Source of the DNA: Muribaculaceae bacterium Isolate-037 (Harlan)
GTDB taxonomy: Bacteria > Bacteroidota > Bacteroidia > Bacteroidales > Muribaculaceae
DNA: 64,000 nt
Reading direction: 5' to 3'
Assembly: GCA_003762615.1 (NCBI GenBank)
Contig: RIAZ01000018.1
Location: 1 to 64,000 of the forward strand
Shown: positions 26,536 through 36,711 of the stretch, in pieces
How positions within the stretch are numbered: position 1 is the stretch's first letter
How the letters are laid out: the number at the start of each line of letters is the position of its first letter
Program-made: the position numbers and the translations under genes
Notes under the pieces: model-generated
The model's input: the letters and a program-made list of their open reading frames with translations, nothing else
The model's database searches: none
What the model was told of the DNA's origin: nothing

Positions 26536-27378
26536 TCAGCCCCGACTCTCTCTGAGCGCCGTCATCAGACGTACAGTCTGCACAGCAGGGCGCACGTCAT
26601 GCACACGGATTATATTTGCCCCCCTGTCTATGGCAATCGCATCGAGGGCAACAGTTCCGCCAAGGCTCTCGTCAGGAGTGATGCCGAGAGTGCGCCAAAT
26701 CATGGTCTTTCTGGATATTCCCGCAAGCACAGGCATACCCATCTTCACAAATTCCCCCAATTCATCCAGCAGCCGGAAATTCTGTTCCACAGTCTTTGCA
26801 AATCCGAAACCGGGGTCGATGATAATGTCGTTTACACCCATCCCCCTCAACTCGTATGTCTTCTTTGAAAGGTCGGTTATCACCTCCGCCGTCACGTCGG
26901 CGTAATCTGTCAGCGACTGCATAGTGGAGGGATTGCCGCGCAGATGCATAAGCACGTATGCCACTCTCATATCAGCCACTGCCTGTTGAATCTCCGGGTC
27001 AAGTGTGCCGCCACCGATATCGTTGATTATGTCTACATTCCATTCCTCCACACAACGTCTCGCCACCGAGGCACGGAACGTGTCAACGCTCACAGGTATA
27101 TCCGGAGCCACATCCCTTATCACTTCAAGCGCGACTGCCAGACGGGAATATTCCTCCGTGGCACTAACGTCGGTAGCACCCGGACGCGACGAATACCCCC
27201 CGACATCAAGTATATCTACGCCATCAGCCACCATACCCGCAACTCTTGTGCGGATATCGGCGGCTGATGATGTGCGGCTTCCCTTATAGAAGCTGTCGGG
27301 GGTGGCATTGACTATTCCCATCACCTTCGGCACACGGAAATCCATGAGTCTCCCCCGTATGTTGATCGTAAGATCCAC
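26536..27378 (-). CDS. folP: dihydropteroate synthase
   Basis: A 280-aa TIM-barrel enzyme of folate synthesis, joining p-aminobenzoate to dihydropterin pyrophosphate; the target of sulfonamides. Motifs: KVMGIVNATPDSFYKG, DILDVGGYSSRPGA, PVSVDTF, NDIGGG and DIIIDPGFGFAKT, ending with DAIAIDRGANIIRVHDV. It is 31 bp downstream of typA and upstream of cdaA, all on the minus strand. Confidence 0.97.
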   Translation of the reverse strand: MDLTINIRGRLMDFRVPKVMGIVNATPDSFYKGSRTSSAADIRTRVAGMVADGVDILDVGGYSSRPGATDVSATEEYSRLAVALEVIRDVAPDIPVSVDTFRASVARRCVEEWNVDIINDIGGGTLDPEIQQAVADMRVAYVLMHLRGNPSTMQSLTDYADVTAEVITDLSKKTYELRGMGVNDIIIDPGFGFAKTVEQNFRLLDELGEFVKMGMPVLAGISRKTMIWRTLGITPDESLGGTVALDAIAIDRGANIIRVHDVRPAVQTVRLMTALRESRG

Positions 27379-27409
27379 TTTCTGCTACTTATAATTGGTT
27401 AACAATGGC

Positions 27410-29209
27410 TCACGAGCGGTTGGCACGCTTGCGCTCATTCTCATCGAGTATAATCTTTCTCAGACGCAGATGGTTGGGAGTAACCTCCACATACTCATCC
27501 TCCTTGATATACTCAAGAGCCTCCTCAAGCGAGAACACAATCGGCGGAACAATACGCGCCTTATCGTCGGCTCCCGACGCACGCATATTGGTGAGTTTCT
27601 TTGATTTCGTCACGTTGACAACGATATCATTATCCTTGGCGTTCTCACCCACCACCTGGCCGGCATACACCTCTTCCTGCGGGAAGATGAAGAACTTGCC
27701 ACGATCTTGAAGCTTGTCGATTGCGTAGGCGTAGGCTGTGCCTGCCTCCATGGCGATAAGCGATCCGTTGGTTCTGCGCTCTATATCCCCTTTCCACGGC
27801 TGATACTCCAGGAATCGGTGAGCCATGATAGCCTCTCCGGCTGTAGCGGTCAGCACATTATTCCGGAGTCCGATGATGCCGCGTGACGGAATCACAAACT
27901 CGATATTGATACGGTCGTTCTGAGTCTCCATCGAAAGGATATCACCCTTACGACGGGTAACCATATCGATCACCTTAGAGCTATATTCCTCCGGCACATT
28001 GATGGTCAACGACTCAACCGGCTCACATTTTTTGCCGTCGATCTCCTTGATGATTACCTGCGGCTGACCCACCTGCAACTCGTAGCCCTCACGACGCATA
28101 GTCTCTATGAGGATTGAAAGATGAAGCACACCACGTCCAAACACCGACCACTTGTCTTCATTATCACCCTTCTTAACACGAAGCGCGAGGTTTCTGTCGA
28201 GCTCTCTCTCCAGACGGTCAGCGATATGACGGGAAGTGACAAACTTACCATCCTTTCCGAAGAAAGGTGAATCGTTGATCGTGAAGGTCATCGACATTGT
28301 GGGCTCATCGATAGCTATTCTGGGGAGTGGTTCGGGATTATTGATGTCAGAAACAGTGTCGCCGATCTCAAAATTGTCAAGTCCGACAATTGCGCAGATA
28401 TCGCCGCTGCTCACCTCCTGCACCTTCTTGCGTCCCATTCCCTCGAATGTGTGCAGCTCCTTGATGCGCTGCTTCACAACGCTACCGTCTTTCTTGCACA
28501 ACGCAATGTCCATACCCTCACGCAGAGTGCCGCGATGCACACGCCCCACAGCGATACGTCCGACATAGCTGCTGAAGTCAAGGCTCGTGATAAGCATCTG
28601 CGGATCACCCTCTATCTGGGTCGGAGCAGGGATATATTCGATTATGGCATCCAATACGGCAGTGATATCCTCCGTCGGCTTACGCCAATCAGTCGACATC
28701 CAGTTCTGTTTCGCAGAGCCGTAGATTGTAGGGAAGTCAAGCTGGTCTTCCGTAGCGTTCAGATTAAACATGAGGTCGAAAACCATCTCATTGACCTCAT
28801 CGGGACGGCAGTTGGGTTTGTCAACCTTGTTGACCACCACCACCGGCTTCAGACCCATCTGAATAGCTTTCTGAAGCACAAACCTCGTCTGAGGCATCGG
28901 ACCCTCGAAAGCATCCACGAGCAGCAGACATCCGTCAGCCATATTAAGCACACGCTCCACTTCGCCACCGAAATCGGCGTGCCCCGGGGTGTCTATTATA
29001 TTGATCTTTGTACCCTTATAATTGATTGATACGTTCTTAGAAAGAATTGTGATACCTCTTTCTCGTTCCAAGTCATTATTGTCGAGAATCAGTTCGCCGG
29101 TAGATTGATTGTCTCGGAAGAGATGTCCGGCGAGAAGCATCTTGTCGACCAGCGTAGTCTTGCCATGGTCGACATGCGCGATTATCGCGATGTTGCGGAT
29201 GTCTTGCAT
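27410..29209 (-). CDS. typA: translational GTPase TypA/BipA
   Basis: A 599-aa ribosome-binding GTPase of the EF-G family. GTPase motifs: [25 protein letters not shown] and [12 protein letters not shown]. Later blocks include [12 protein letters not shown] and [20 protein letters not shown], and the C-terminal BipA domain. The ATG at 29209 is used; the in-frame ATG at 29278 is excluded because the promoter (29233-29262) lies inside that extension. BipA helps 50S assembly at low temperature and under stress. Confidence 0.97.
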   Translation of the reverse strand: MQDIRNIAIIAHVDHGKTTLVDKMLLAGHLFRDNQSTGELILDNNDLERERGITILSKNVSINYKGTKINIIDTPGHADFGGEVERVLNMADGCLLLVDAFEGPMPQTRFVLQKAIQMGLKPVVVVNKVDKPNCRPDEVNEMVFDLMFNLNATEDQLDFPTIYGSAKQNWMSTDWRKPTEDITAVLDAIIEYIPAPTQIEGDPQMLITSLDFSSYVGRIAVGRVHRGTLREGMDIALCKKDGSVVKQRIKELHTFEGMGRKKVQEVSSGDICAIVGLDNFEIGDTVSDINNPEPLPRIAIDEPTMSMTFTINDSPFFGKDGKFVTSRHIADRLERELDRNLALRVKKGDNEDKWSVFGRGVLHLSILIETMRREGYELQVGQPQVIIKEIDGKKCEPVESLTINVPEEYSSKVIDMVTRRKGDILSMETQNDRINIEFVIPSRGIIGLRNNVLTATAGEAIMAHRFLEYQPWKGDIERRTNGSLIAMEAGTAYAYAIDKLQDRGKFFIFPQEEVYAGQVVGENAKDNDIVVNVTKSKKLTNMRASGADDKARIVPPIVFSLEEALEYIKEDEYVEVTPNHLRLRKIILDENERKRANRS

Positions 29210-29232
29210 ATAAAGTCGTTGATATTCGGCTG

Positions 29233-29262
29233 CAAAGTTACAAATTTTTATTGATATACAAA
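29233..29262 (-). promoter_or_regulatory. typA promoter
   Basis: TAACTTTG (29233-29240) with TTTG (29259-29262) upstream on the minus strand; the spacer is 18 bp. It lies 24 bp before the typA start and decides between the two possible starts. Confidence 0.65.
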
Positions 29263-29301
29263 GCCACTTGACTCCCATTTTAAAAAGTCAAATGGCTTTA
29301 C
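29258..29301 (-). terminator. inverted repeat after the surface-lipoprotein operon
   Basis: AAAGCCACTTGAC and GTCAAATGGCTTT form a 13-bp stem (one G-T pair) downstream of the last gene of the lipoprotein locus. The U tract is weak. It overlaps the typA -33 box. Confidence 0.55.
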
Positions 29302-29387
29302 ACGTCTCATTTCTTCAAAAATTAACACCTTAACTCAGATTCTGTTTGAAGCATATAATTAATGTCCAACTTCAGAATTTTGCCATG

Positions 29388-30962
29388 TCAGTAATCCCAA
29401 TCGAATGAGTATTCATCCACGTAGAGAACGGCACCGGCTCCTCCGGTGAAGTAATCGCCATATTTGGAGGCTGCATTCGTGATCAGCAGATAGGACGGTG
29501 CCTTTGAGGTGCTTCTGTATTTCAATTCTATCTCAAACGGCTGGTAATCATCCATCGTGCCGCTATAGATTAATTCGCCGTAGGCTATGACGTAGTCGGC
29601 ATTCTTGTCAAACAGTTGCCTGTTCTTCGGATTCGTGCGTATCTCAAACGGAGCGGTCCAGTCAGTGAGTGCCACATAAATATGACACGAATCCGGACGA
29701 CCTTTCAAATCCGCAAATTCCGAACTTGCATAATTGATCTCTGCCGTCTTATATTGATAATATCCTCTCAATCTGGTGGGACGCAATGACCACGGGCGAC
29801 CAAAATCAAGTATGCCGTTCGTACCGTCAACCTTCACAAACGAACCGGTATATATCGACCCAGCCGCCAACTTCCCGACCGGACCGATACCAACGAATTT
29901 AGTATTGAGTTCTGCCGCCTGACCCTTTCCCGTCGACGTGTGATCCGTGGGTACCACATTGCTTTGTCCGAGTGTAGCCGCACCGGTATTGCCCGTATCC
30001 CAATACTGATTGCCATCCTCATTCCACGGACACCATATCTTATTGTTCTTAAGCCACCATTGATCAAACGATCCATCCGGGATATCAGCTGTCGCATCCG
30101 TAGTCACTTTCACCTCATTACCGATATTAGCTGCAGCCACAGCCCTGACCACATACTCCGTAAGTGGCGAGAGATGCTTTATGCAACCCACTACCGCACC
30201 CGAAGTCTGCGTCACGTCGGAAGTGGGCACGTCAATCCATTCCGTATCCGATGCCTTACGATACTGGAAACCTCCGCTCATATCCGACGGACAGCTGCCG
30301 TAAGCCCATATCACGCGGCTCCAGGCATCAACCCTATCCGTATTCACAAGCATCTCCACCCGCTCCACATAAATGGTCCATTCATCGGTGCGTCCGAATG
30401 TCGAAACGTTGATCCTCACCGGTCGTGAGAAATCATATTCCTCTCCAGCCATCAGATCAGGCGTCATGGTGGAAACGCCCGCAGCCCCAAGCTTTACCGA
30501 CGTGATACGGAGTTGCGAGAGATCTGCCGTCTGAGGCACATTGACAATGACACGTTTACCTATATAATCCACAACCGACTCACCCACCTGTCCTTCAATC
30601 GTAAAATAACGTTCTATCGGCTGTTCCGCCTTCACCACCCACTGGTAATTCTGATAACGGTCGATATTGACCACAATAGGATGCGACAGGTCATATACCC
30701 CCTCCAACAGATCCGGAACAGCTACCCCACCTTCACTTACAGTGAATACGGAGAACTTCACATTCTCAATATCAACCTCCTCTCCAAGATAAACCACAGC
30801 CGAGAAATCCGTTGAGTCAATCGTGGCACCACGTATCTCCCCCACAGCCTCAAGCGATGTTATATTCTGTTGGATAATAGGATACGGAAGATCATTCTTT
30901 ATGCATCCTTGCAAAAAGAGAATCCCGATAACGATCAATATATATCCCTCTAATTTCCGCAT
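29388..30962 (-). CDS. PCMD-domain surface lipoprotein
   Basis: A 524-aa predicted lipoprotein (lipobox FLQGC, Cys20, followed by I-K-N-D, similar to Bacteroidetes surface-export signals). Two or three Ig-like beta modules fill about residues 30-290; the C-terminal half (about 295-524) resembles PCMD (putative carbohydrate metabolism domain, a beta jelly-roll), with GSIYTGSF, VDGTNGILDFGRPW, RPTRLRGYYQY and the end block KYGDYFTGGAGAVLYVDEY. No catalytic motif is visible. It is the last gene of a minus-strand run of six genes with barrel proteins and DUF4493 lipoproteins. Probably binds or organises surface material (inference). Confidence 0.75.
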   Translation of the reverse strand: MRKLEGYILIVIGILFLQGCIKNDLPYPIIQQNITSLEAVGEIRGATIDSTDFSAVVYLGEEVDIENVKFSVFTVSEGGVAVPDLLEGVYDLSHPIVVNIDRYQNYQWVVKAEQPIERYFTIEGQVGESVVDYIGKRVIVNVPQTADLSQLRITSVKLGAAGVSTMTPDLMAGEEYDFSRPVRINVSTFGRTDEWTIYVERVEMLVNTDRVDAWSRVIWAYGSCPSDMSGGFQYRKASDTEWIDVPTSDVTQTSGAVVGCIKHLSPLTEYVVRAVAAANIGNEVKVTTDATADIPDGSFDQWWLKNNKIWCPWNEDGNQYWDTGNTGAATLGQSNVVPTDHTSTGKGQAAELNTKFVGIGPVGKLAAGSIYTGSFVKVDGTNGILDFGRPWSLRPTRLRGYYQYKTAEINYASSEFADLKGRPDSCHIYVALTDWTAPFEIRTNPKNRQLFDKNADYVIAYGELIYSGTMDDYQPFEIELKYRSTSKAPSYLLITNAASKYGDYFTGGAGAVLYVDEYSFDWDY

Positions 30963-30999
30963 TTACTCTATTTTTTCATTTCTGTCATTATTATCAGCA

Positions 31000-31033
31000 T
31001 TGACATTATTGTCAGTATTGTCAATAATGTCAA
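31000..31033 (-). repeat. perfect 12-bp inverted repeat between genes
   Basis: TTGACATTATTG (31000-31011) and CAATAATGTCAA (31022-31033) flank a 10-nt spacer. The right arm includes the stop codon of the barrel gene. It may be an mRNA processing or stabilising hairpin inside the operon. Confidence 0.6.
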
Positions 31034-32310
31034 ATACTTACCGCAATACCCAGATTAATATTAAAGATATTGAATCTGAAGTTCATGCCTGAGGTAAGAC
31101 GGTTTCCCGTGCTGACACCATTCTCAGTCTGTTTCTCATTCTTCAGGCTGAACCCGAACACACCGAACGACACGTTGAACGACACCTCCTTCATGATGAA
31201 GATACTTACACCCGGCGAGAAATTAAGAGCCGCCTTCAACGTATTGGTATGCGTCTGCTTCAATTCGCCGGCATACGGACGGATAAAATCCGAATTGCCC
31301 GAAGAGAGGGCAAGGGCAACCTCATTAAATATGCCGAACCTGCCCCGACGAGCCATACCGAAATACTGGGTAAAGATAAATTCTGCGGCATAAGACTCGC
31401 TACGGTAAGTGATATCCTTCAGATTGAAATTCATATCATCATCAATATCCATCTTAAACGAGCCTACACTCCCCTTACCGGAAGTATATCCGAGACGCAA
31501 TCCAAGACCCATGTTGCTTCTTATGAAATAAGACACGTATGGCCGCACCGAGAATATATGTCCGTTGATGTCAATGTCCGACATGAGATCAAACACCTCA
31601 AGGTCTTTTGTATCTATCTCGCCATACGATGCCGTGATACCGAATTGCCATATACCTTTCGGTATGAAAAGATAGTTGAACAGTCCCCTGTCAAACCGTC
31701 CGAGATTCCTGTCTCGAAGAATCATCTTCAGGGTGTCGCCCCGAAACGTGACAAGCTCACTGCTGTCGATTTTCTTCTCGTCGTCAACCACCTTGGAATG
31801 CCCCTTCAGCAGAACCGATACTGCATCTTTCAACGAATCTGGCACCCACAAATAGTTTCCACCTATTCTTTCCGGCACACGTATCTCATTTTCACCAATA
31901 TCTCCGGCAACCGAATCACGCTTCTCCGCATTATTCTCCGGCAAATTTACATCCGATACTCTTGTATCGGGTGATACGGATGAAACAGGTGAAACACTTG
32001 AAACAGGTGAAACACTTGAAACAGGTGAAACAGCCGAAACACTCGGAACCGGATTATCCACACGTTCCGGATCCTTACGCTCTCCGTCTACAATCCTGAA
32101 CACACCATGACGCACCACTGAATCCGACTCTATCACCGAATCCGTGCGGAGAATGATCTCCTTGCGCAGTATGGTGGTTTTACGGATTATGGTGTCGGTC
32201 TTCACGATTGCCCTCTTTTTCCCATCGCCATTGTCAGGCTCTCTATTACCCGACCATCCGGCTGCGGCAACCATAAGACAGAGAAAAGCTGTTGTAATCA
32301 TTCTTTTCAT
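31030..32310 (-). CDS. outer-membrane beta-barrel protein with VSPVSS repeats
   Basis: A 426-aa protein of unknown function: signal peptide (MKRMITTAFLCLMVAAAG), a low-complexity periplasmic part with tandem VSPVSS hexapeptides (about residues 85-110), then a barrel domain of about 240 residues from FIPKGIWQFGITASYG to the terminal FNINLGIAVSI. It is a paralogue of the next gene upstream (32316-33110): both have FIPKGxW, a central NYF/QYFG strand and the same C-terminal strand. The ATG at 32310 is preferred to the GTG at 32319. The start is 6 bp downstream of that neighbour's stop. Confidence 0.75.
   Translation of the reverse strand: MKRMITTAFLCLMVAAAGWSGNREPDNGDGKKRAIVKTDTIIRKTTILRKEIILRTDSVIESDSVVRHGVFRIVDGERKDPERVDNPVPSVSAVSPVSSVSPVSSVSPVSSVSPDTRVSDVNLPENNAEKRDSVAGDIGENEIRVPERIGGNYLWVPDSLKDAVSVLLKGHSKVVDDEKKIDSSELVTFRGDTLKMILRDRNLGRFDRGLFNYLFIPKGIWQFGITASYGEIDTKDLEVFDLMSDIDINGHIFSVRPYVSYFIRSNMGLGLRLGYTSGKGSVGSFKMDIDDDMNFNLKDITYRSESYAAEFIFTQYFGMARRGRFGIFNEVALALSSGNSDFIRPYAGELKQTHTNTLKAALNFSPGVSIFIMKEVSFNVSFGVFGFSLKNEKQTENGVSTGNRLTSGMNFRFNIFNINLGIAVSI
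31975..32045 (-). repeat. 18-bp coding tandem repeat (VSPVSS)
   Basis: About three to four copies of an 18-bp unit built on GAAACAGGTGAAACACTT (plus-strand reading), coding Val-Ser-Pro-Val-Ser-Ser in the barrel protein. Near-identical copies suggest recent expansion. Confidence 0.85.
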
Positions 32311-32315
32311 AATCG

Positions 32316-33110
32316 TCACAGATAAAATGCCATACCGAATGATATGGAAAACAGATTAATACGAAAATTTGCAGACTTTGCCTTACGGTGCGACACGTAG
32401 ATCTGATCACGTATCGCCTTAGTATGGACATAGCTGAATCCAAGGACACCGACATTCACCTCAAGCGCGGAATAATTGCTAAGGAATACGCATATACCCG
32501 GAACCAGACCCACGTCGAAAGAGAGATTACGCTCATACGTGCCGGTCAGATCCTTTCCAACACCGGTAGTAATCTTTGACTGACCTCCACCCATCTGAAG
32601 CTGCAGCTCGCTGAAAAATCCGAAACGCTTGGAATTACCTATCGAGAAATAATTACGCATCATCACGGTGCCGTAATAATTATGACTTAACCTGTAGAGA
32701 TGATCCACGTTGTATTCCGTCTCTGAATCAAGCACAATGTCAGCTTTCTCCAATTTTGTAAGCTGTCGGGCATAAGAGAATCGTCCACCAAGTGCAAGAT
32801 CTGGCGCAATGGCATACATGAGCATAGGCGACACCTTGAAACTGTAGGTATCGCCTGAAATCCCCTGGAATATCAGGAATTGGTAGTCATTCTGGTTGGA
32901 TTGGGTATAGGATATGTTCACTCCCGTGATCCACTGACCTTTGGGAATGAACACCACTGACTCTATATCGCGATCAAACTCCTTCACTTCCGGAGCATCA
33001 CTCCCTGCGATTGTGTCGGCAGGGAGCGGCTCAGCTCCCTTAGCCGACACTTCTGAAAGAATCGCCGCAATTAATATAAGGATAACCCTGTAAAATTTTT
33101 TATGAACCAT
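32316..33110 (-). CDS. outer-membrane beta-barrel protein
   Basis: A 264-aa porin-like protein of unknown function with a signal peptide (MVHKKFYRVILILIAAILSEVSA) and a barrel of alternating hydrophobic strands ending in FSISFGMAFYL. It shares FIPKGQWITGVNISY and several strands with the paralogue encoded just downstream, but lacks the repeat-containing insert. It starts 12 bp after the stop of the DUF4493/PCMD lipoprotein gene, so co-expression is very likely. It could be a partner channel or scaffold for the lipoproteins (inference). Confidence 0.75.
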   Translation of the reverse strand: MVHKKFYRVILILIAAILSEVSAKGAEPLPADTIAGSDAPEVKEFDRDIESVVFIPKGQWITGVNISYTQSNQNDYQFLIFQGISGDTYSFKVSPMLMYAIAPDLALGGRFSYARQLTKLEKADIVLDSETEYNVDHLYRLSHNYYGTVMMRNYFSIGNSKRFGFFSELQLQMGGGQSKITTGVGKDLTGTYERNLSFDVGLVPGICVFLSNYSALEVNVGVLGFSYVHTKAIRDQIYVSHRKAKSANFRINLFSISFGMAFYL

Positions 33111-33122
33111 GCTGCGAAGTCA

Positions 33123-35357
33123 TCACTCGTAAACAAGTTCAAAGTCATCAAGATACATCACGGAGCCTGTACTACCACAGAAGTAATCACCGAACTTCGA
33201 GGCAGAACATACAATCACAAGATGCGTCAGCTCTGTGGTCTTCGCGCTGTCCTTATATTCAAGCGGAATCTCCACCAACTCAAGTTGACCGTCTGCACCA
33301 AAATTACCTTTCCATGTCACCTCTCCGTATGCCAGGACAGATTCATCATCACGATCAAATAGCTGACGATCGCTTGCCTTCGTGCGAATCTCACGCGGAG
33401 CGGTAGTCAAAGCCACGTAGATCTGACCTTGATCAAGTCCTCCCGCCTCTATCTCTACGACACCTCCTCCGTTATCCTTGACCTGCGCTCCGGATGCAGG
33501 ACGATAGTTGGCATAAACACGGAGTTTCGCCGGATGACTGCCGTTATATTCCCGACCTACCTGAAGCACACCATTAGTTCCATCAGTTCTGTCATAATGC
33601 CCAACGAAAATATTTCCGGCTGCAATTATACCCATAGCTGCCTTTGATTCCAGACGCGCGGAATAGGTACCTGAATGTAGCATCTCTGCGTTTTTATCCG
33701 TAAGAGTCATATTCGCTGTTGCCGCACCCTCATTGCCGGACCCCCAGAATGCTGTCATTTTATCGCCACCGGCAAACGGAAGCACCACATTCTTCGTCCC
33801 GAGCATTGTCTTTGCCGAATAAGTGCTCCATTCCTCAAAGCCGGCATTCGGAATATCAAACTCCGATTCTGTGATGATATTCACAGATGAGGATTCTGTC
33901 TTGGCTCCATTTATCTCATAGCTTGTACGCAACTTATAAGTAGTGCCCGGAGTCAGACCAGTCAGACGCGCATAACCTATTCCGGCAGCACGGGTGTCAA
34001 ACTGTGCCGGCACAGAAGTCCAATCATTCTCGCCATCCTTGCAATATTCCACACAGTAATTTGTGCCGACCTCAGCTACCACCTCTACAGGCACTGTCAT
34101 CGATCTCGCACCCACCGCCATAAAATCACTACGGAGCAGCTCTATATTGACGATTACAGGAGCCTTATAAGTATAAGCTTCTTTCATATTTGCCACACGC
34201 ACATCCATACGTGCCGTCTTTCCGTTGCTATCCTCTACTGCGACATTCACCACATATTCATCCGTAGACTCAGCAAGATTATTGAACCAATCGGCGGCAA
34301 AATCCACAGAGTATCTATGGGTAAGCACGCCATTCACCATCTTATTGCCAAGATCCTCCAGTCTTATGCCTGTTGCGGATATAGCTTCCGGATTACCCAG
34401 CAGATCCAACGACATATTGCTGCCCAACAGATTAGGTATAGACGTAGACAACACTACTGTTTTAGCATCGCCGAAAGTGCCGATAAGCAGTTTCATATCA
34501 GAGAAATCCCCTTTTACACCCTGAATCTGGTCATCTATGGCAAGATCACTGTTTGACCATACAAATGTGGGTTTCGCCTGAATCACCACGTCAGATTCTA
34601 TCAGAGGCACATCCTCTATTATTATGTCCACAAACGCACCACCATCAACAGATTCACTGGGATTGAATTCAAAGTTGAAGCGATAATCGTGAGCCGGTTT
34701 GACATTCGCTATCGTTCCAGTCTCCTTGAAAGTATCTCCAGCCAGATTCTTACCCTCTACAGTATAGTAAAGTTCAGAGTCTCCATTCGGCATCATGAAA
34801 TAGCCCTTATCCATGTATCGGGAATTGTCAAACACCAATTCTCCACGGCTGTTACTTACCGTCAGTACAAGGTCTCTCACATATTTTGAATCAACAGTAG
34901 ACTGCTCAATCGAAGCCACAACATTAGCAAGCTTGCATGCCACGCTCACCTGAGTTGTGGCATTTGTGGCACTCACCTCAAAAGGCGACATACCCTTGAA
35001 GTATTTCTTATCAAAGGATGCACTCACCGAATCGCCAGCCATTGCCTCCGCCACATAACTGCCATAGCGGAGATATATGCTTTCCGGCATATCATCCACC
35101 CCTATCCATTTATGAAGCACACCTTTGGCATTTGAGATATAGATGCGGCAATTATCTCTCAACTCTGCCTCATTGTCGGGAGTTTCCGCTTTGGTTGCCA
35201 TGCTGCGCGTAAGCTTGGAATTGACTGACACACTCAGTCTCACAAGTCCCTCCCCATCAGACTCACTGAAAGGAGTCTCATCCTTACAGGAAGAGAATGC
35301 ACCGGCTATAATCGCAGCACAAGCTAAAACCGATATATATTTTCTTATTGTCTTCAT
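33123..35357 (-). CDS. DUF4493 and PCMD domain lipoprotein
   Basis: A 744-aa predicted surface lipoprotein. The lipobox AFSSC (Cys24) is followed by K-D-E, matching the K-(D/E)2 surface-export signal known from Bacteroidetes. An N-terminal DUF4493 domain (about 30-240; blocks GSYVAEAMAGDS, FDKKYFKG and VACKLANVVASI) leads to Ig-like modules and a C-terminal PCMD jelly-roll (about 505-744; GNIFVGHYDR, RQLFDRDDES, KFGDYFCGSTGSVMYLDDF). No enzymatic residues are evident. It lies between another DUF4493 lipoprotein gene upstream and the two barrel genes downstream. Confidence 0.78.
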   Translation of the reverse strand: MKTIRKYISVLACAAIIAGAFSSCKDETPFSESDGEGLVRLSVSVNSKLTRSMATKAETPDNEAELRDNCRIYISNAKGVLHKWIGVDDMPESIYLRYGSYVAEAMAGDSVSASFDKKYFKGMSPFEVSATNATTQVSVACKLANVVASIEQSTVDSKYVRDLVLTVSNSRGELVFDNSRYMDKGYFMMPNGDSELYYTVEGKNLAGDTFKETGTIANVKPAHDYRFNFEFNPSESVDGGAFVDIIIEDVPLIESDVVIQAKPTFVWSNSDLAIDDQIQGVKGDFSDMKLLIGTFGDAKTVVLSTSIPNLLGSNMSLDLLGNPEAISATGIRLEDLGNKMVNGVLTHRYSVDFAADWFNNLAESTDEYVVNVAVEDSNGKTARMDVRVANMKEAYTYKAPVIVNIELLRSDFMAVGARSMTVPVEVVAEVGTNYCVEYCKDGENDWTSVPAQFDTRAAGIGYARLTGLTPGTTYKLRTSYEINGAKTESSSVNIITESEFDIPNAGFEEWSTYSAKTMLGTKNVVLPFAGGDKMTAFWGSGNEGAATANMTLTDKNAEMLHSGTYSARLESKAAMGIIAAGNIFVGHYDRTDGTNGVLQVGREYNGSHPAKLRVYANYRPASGAQVKDNGGGVVEIEAGGLDQGQIYVALTTAPREIRTKASDRQLFDRDDESVLAYGEVTWKGNFGADGQLELVEIPLEYKDSAKTTELTHLVIVCSASKFGDYFCGSTGSVMYLDDFELVYE

Positions 35358-35382
35358 TCTATTTCAATTATTAGTCAGCACT

Positions 35383-36702
35383 TTATTCTTTATATAAAAG
35401 CTGAAGTGTCACTTCTCTGGTGCCGGATTCATCCGTAACAGCAAGTTTGAAATCATGCTGCATCTCTCCGAATGCACCCAAAAGCATCATAAATCCGCTT
35501 ATATCGAATTCCACGCTCTTTGATCCCGTTATAGCATCTCCTGTGGGCAATCCAAGTCCATTAAGCATTTCGGCAATACTATTCCCAGCAGTGTCTTTAG
35601 GGTCAATTAGATCAAATTGCTGTGCAAGTCCCACACCTGCCAATTCATCCGGAGTAAGGGCATCTGAAATGATTGTCACCTCAAATTTTTTGAATTGAGA
35701 TTCAGTGGTAACAGTCAGCTTCACTGTAGAAGCGGAATTAACTTCATTCACACCTTCAAGATTCAAATCGCCTCCATCAACAGTGGGTCCGGCACCAGGT
35801 TTCGGCACATCAGGATTATCCGGTGTATCAGGATTTTCGGGATTATCCGGATCTTTCGGATCCTCTTCCGGATAACGGTCATCTGGAAGTGGTTCCTCTT
35901 CCGGATCAGAGCTTATCTCACCCTTATCATCAATCGTCACTGAGGCATCCACTTTTATATCACCGCCAATATCACCCGGATCAGTAGGATCTACGCGATG
36001 AAGTTTGAACGTGATACGGTAATGATTGCCCGGACTGACATTATCGTAAGTCTTTGTCTCAGTAGTCGGCTCATCCTCCACATTTCCTGAGAAAGTTGCT
36101 GCGAGTGTAGTGCTACCCTCTGCAAATTCAAAATAACCGCTCCGTTCATTATCGCGCCTGAAATCAAGGGCCGTGCCATTCTCCCCGACCTTGACCGATA
36201 CTTTTGCGTCAGCATCCATCACTGCCTTAAGTTCCGGATCAAACAGAATCGAAACCTTTACGTTTGAAAGACGGCATACGATAGTGCCTATATTATCAGT
36301 CACCTTATCCTTCTCTATTGAAAACTGGTTTGACTCTCCCAGATAGAACGGAGCATCGAAAGCTGCCTTCACTCCATCGCCATACTCTCCACCATAGCTT
36401 GCACGCACCACGTATGAGCCGACAGGGAGAAGAACTATCTCCGGCATCTCCCCATATTTATATGAGAATTCAGGATCAGCCTCACCATCCTTATAGAATG
36501 CGACATCGAAATCGCTGACATCTGGAGCATCCGCATTCGAACGCACCATATTCTCTGCTATATTGAGCGACAATTTGAAAGAGGTCGCCAACAGGCGTCC
36601 CTTATCTTGGCTCGTGTCGGCGGAGAAGGGTGCCTCCTTACCACATGAGACAGCCCCCACAGCCATCAACGCCGCCATAAATATCTTAATAAACCTTTTC
36701 AT
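35383..36702 (-). CDS. DUF4493 domain lipoprotein
   Basis: A 439-aa lipoprotein (lipobox VGAVSC, Cys20, then GKEAPF). The DUF4493 domain covers about 25-260 (GSYVVRASYGG, FDAPFYLGES, VCRLSNVKVSI). A Pro/Asp/Glu-rich linker (about 265-310) follows, then a C-terminal beta domain of about 120 residues that resembles the middle module of the neighbouring 744-aa protein (block LTPDELAGVGLAQQFDLIDP) but has no PCMD end. Function unknown. It is spaced 25 and 9 bp from its neighbours. Confidence 0.75.
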   Translation of the reverse strand: MKRFIKIFMAALMAVGAVSCGKEAPFSADTSQDKGRLLATSFKLSLNIAENMVRSNADAPDVSDFDVAFYKDGEADPEFSYKYGEMPEIVLLPVGSYVVRASYGGEYGDGVKAAFDAPFYLGESNQFSIEKDKVTDNIGTIVCRLSNVKVSILFDPELKAVMDADAKVSVKVGENGTALDFRRDNERSGYFEFAEGSTTLAATFSGNVEDEPTTETKTYDNVSPGNHYRITFKLHRVDPTDPGDIGGDIKVDASVTIDDKGEISSDPEEEPLPDDRYPEEDPKDPDNPENPDTPDNPDVPKPGAGPTVDGGDLNLEGVNEVNSASTVKLTVTTESQFKKFEVTIISDALTPDELAGVGLAQQFDLIDPKDTAGNSIAEMLNGLGLPTGDAITGSKSVEFDISGFMMLLGAFGEMQHDFKLAVTDESGTREVTLQLLYKE

Positions 36703-36711
36703 GATTTCAAA

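Noticed and set aside
27410..29278. TypA start at 29278
   Set aside because: The extension contains the consensus promoter and is not conserved in the family.
31975..32045. CRISPR-like repeats
   Set aside because: The 18-bp units are contiguous, in frame and encode VSPVSS; there are no spacers.
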